From the NCBI GenBank assembly GCA_020853075.1, contig JADYZS010000261.1, forward strand, positions 1 through 5,520: a stretch of 5,520 nt of DNA, written 5' to 3'. The first letter of the stretch is position 1. The number at the start of each line of letters is the position of its first letter. Origin of the DNA: Anaerolineae bacterium (GTDB taxonomy: Bacteria > Chloroflexota > Anaerolineae > JADYZS01). The notes under the pieces are model-generated. The model did not search any database. It saw only the letters and a list, made by a program, of their open reading frames with translations, and was not told the DNA's origin. This document shows, one piece after another, positions 5,447-5,520 of the stretch. A program made the position numbers and the translations under genes.

Positions 5447-5510
5447 GCCTGTCGTCTTGCGCCGCCAGCCGTTCGCCTCGCTTGCACCTAGTCGGCGCAA
5501 GCCGACAGGC
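5447..5510. repeat. 18-bp inverted repeat with one mismatch, 28-nt spacer
   Basis: GCCTGTCGTCTTGCGCCG (5447-5464) is complementary to CGGCGCAAGCCGACAGGC (5493-5510) except at one position (5455/5502). Inside the right half an alternative local hairpin, GTCGGC-GCAA-GCCGAC (5491-5506), closes with a GNRA-type loop, and GCCAGCC (5464-5470) can pair with GGCTGGC (5508-5514). The two folds exclude each other in part. The element lies in the non-coding stretch upstream of the aminotransferase and probably is a mobile or dispersed palindromic repeat; a structured leader RNA is a second possibility. Confidence 0.6.
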
Positions 5511-5520
5511 TGGCCGTGAC

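Larger units (their letters stand above)
5351..5520. other. Intergenic region, no gene recognised
   Basis: No coding region could be supported here on either strand. The content is the two inverted-repeat elements at 5399-5421 and 5447-5510 and a smaller AAGCG/CGCTT dyad (5431-5435 with 5442-5446). A promoter for the minus-strand operon would be expected here, but only poor -10-like words such as CAATAC are present near 5376-5381. Confidence 0.6.

Noticed and set aside
1..5520. CRISPR array, tRNA, rRNA or insertion sequence
   Set aside because: I saw no regularly spaced repeats, no tRNA-like cloverleaf and no transposase; only short inverted repeats are present.

Overview
The window looks like a GC-rich, environmental bacterial chromosome. 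Family content (a Nif3-like protein next to LarB, a StrS-type aminotransferase, a stand-alone XerC/D-like recombinase, a DUF4062-like protein) and intergenic DNA full of short hairpins suggest Chloroflexota or a similar lineage. That placement is inference; nothing here (no rRNA, no marker gene) fixes the taxon.

Layout. Positions 1-270 hold the first 90 codons of a minus-strand gene that runs off the left edge; its product resembles the DUF4062/TIR-like N-terminal domain. A 291-bp divergent intergenic region (271-561) separates it from a plus-strand tyrosine recombinase (562-1578). This region contains a minus-strand TATAAT box, a perfect 13-bp inverted repeat with a 46-nt spacer, and an extended -10 promoter for the recombinase flanked by an 8-bp dyad. 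The recombinase converges on a minus-strand gene set; the 109-bp gap between them (1579-1687) carries two strong hairpins that probably insulate or terminate both transcripts.

The rest is one tightly packed minus-strand cluster, transcribed right to left: DegT/DnrJ/EryC1/StrS-type PLP aminotransferase (5350-4052), Nif3-like dinuclear-metal protein (4064-3264), LarB (3249-2470) and a class I SAM methyltransferase (2452-1688). Genes 1 and 2 overlap by 13 nt, the next gaps are 14 and 17 nt, so one operon is very likely. Shine-Dalgarno placement moves the Nif3-like and methyltransferase starts slightly inside the longest open frames.

LarB carboxylates nicotinic acid adenine dinucleotide to pyridinium-3,5-biscarboxylic acid mononucleotide, the first step to the nickel-pincer cofactor. 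No larC or larE is visible here; larB instead sits with a metal-binding Nif3-like protein, an aminotransferase and a methyltransferase. Either the other lar genes lie elsewhere, or this operon builds or modifies a different pyridinium-derived or unrelated metabolite. This is the most interesting biological question in the window.

The right end (5351-5520) is non-coding as far as can be seen and contains a perfect 10-bp hairpin plus an 18-bp inverted repeat with one mismatch, probably dispersed intergenic repeat elements.
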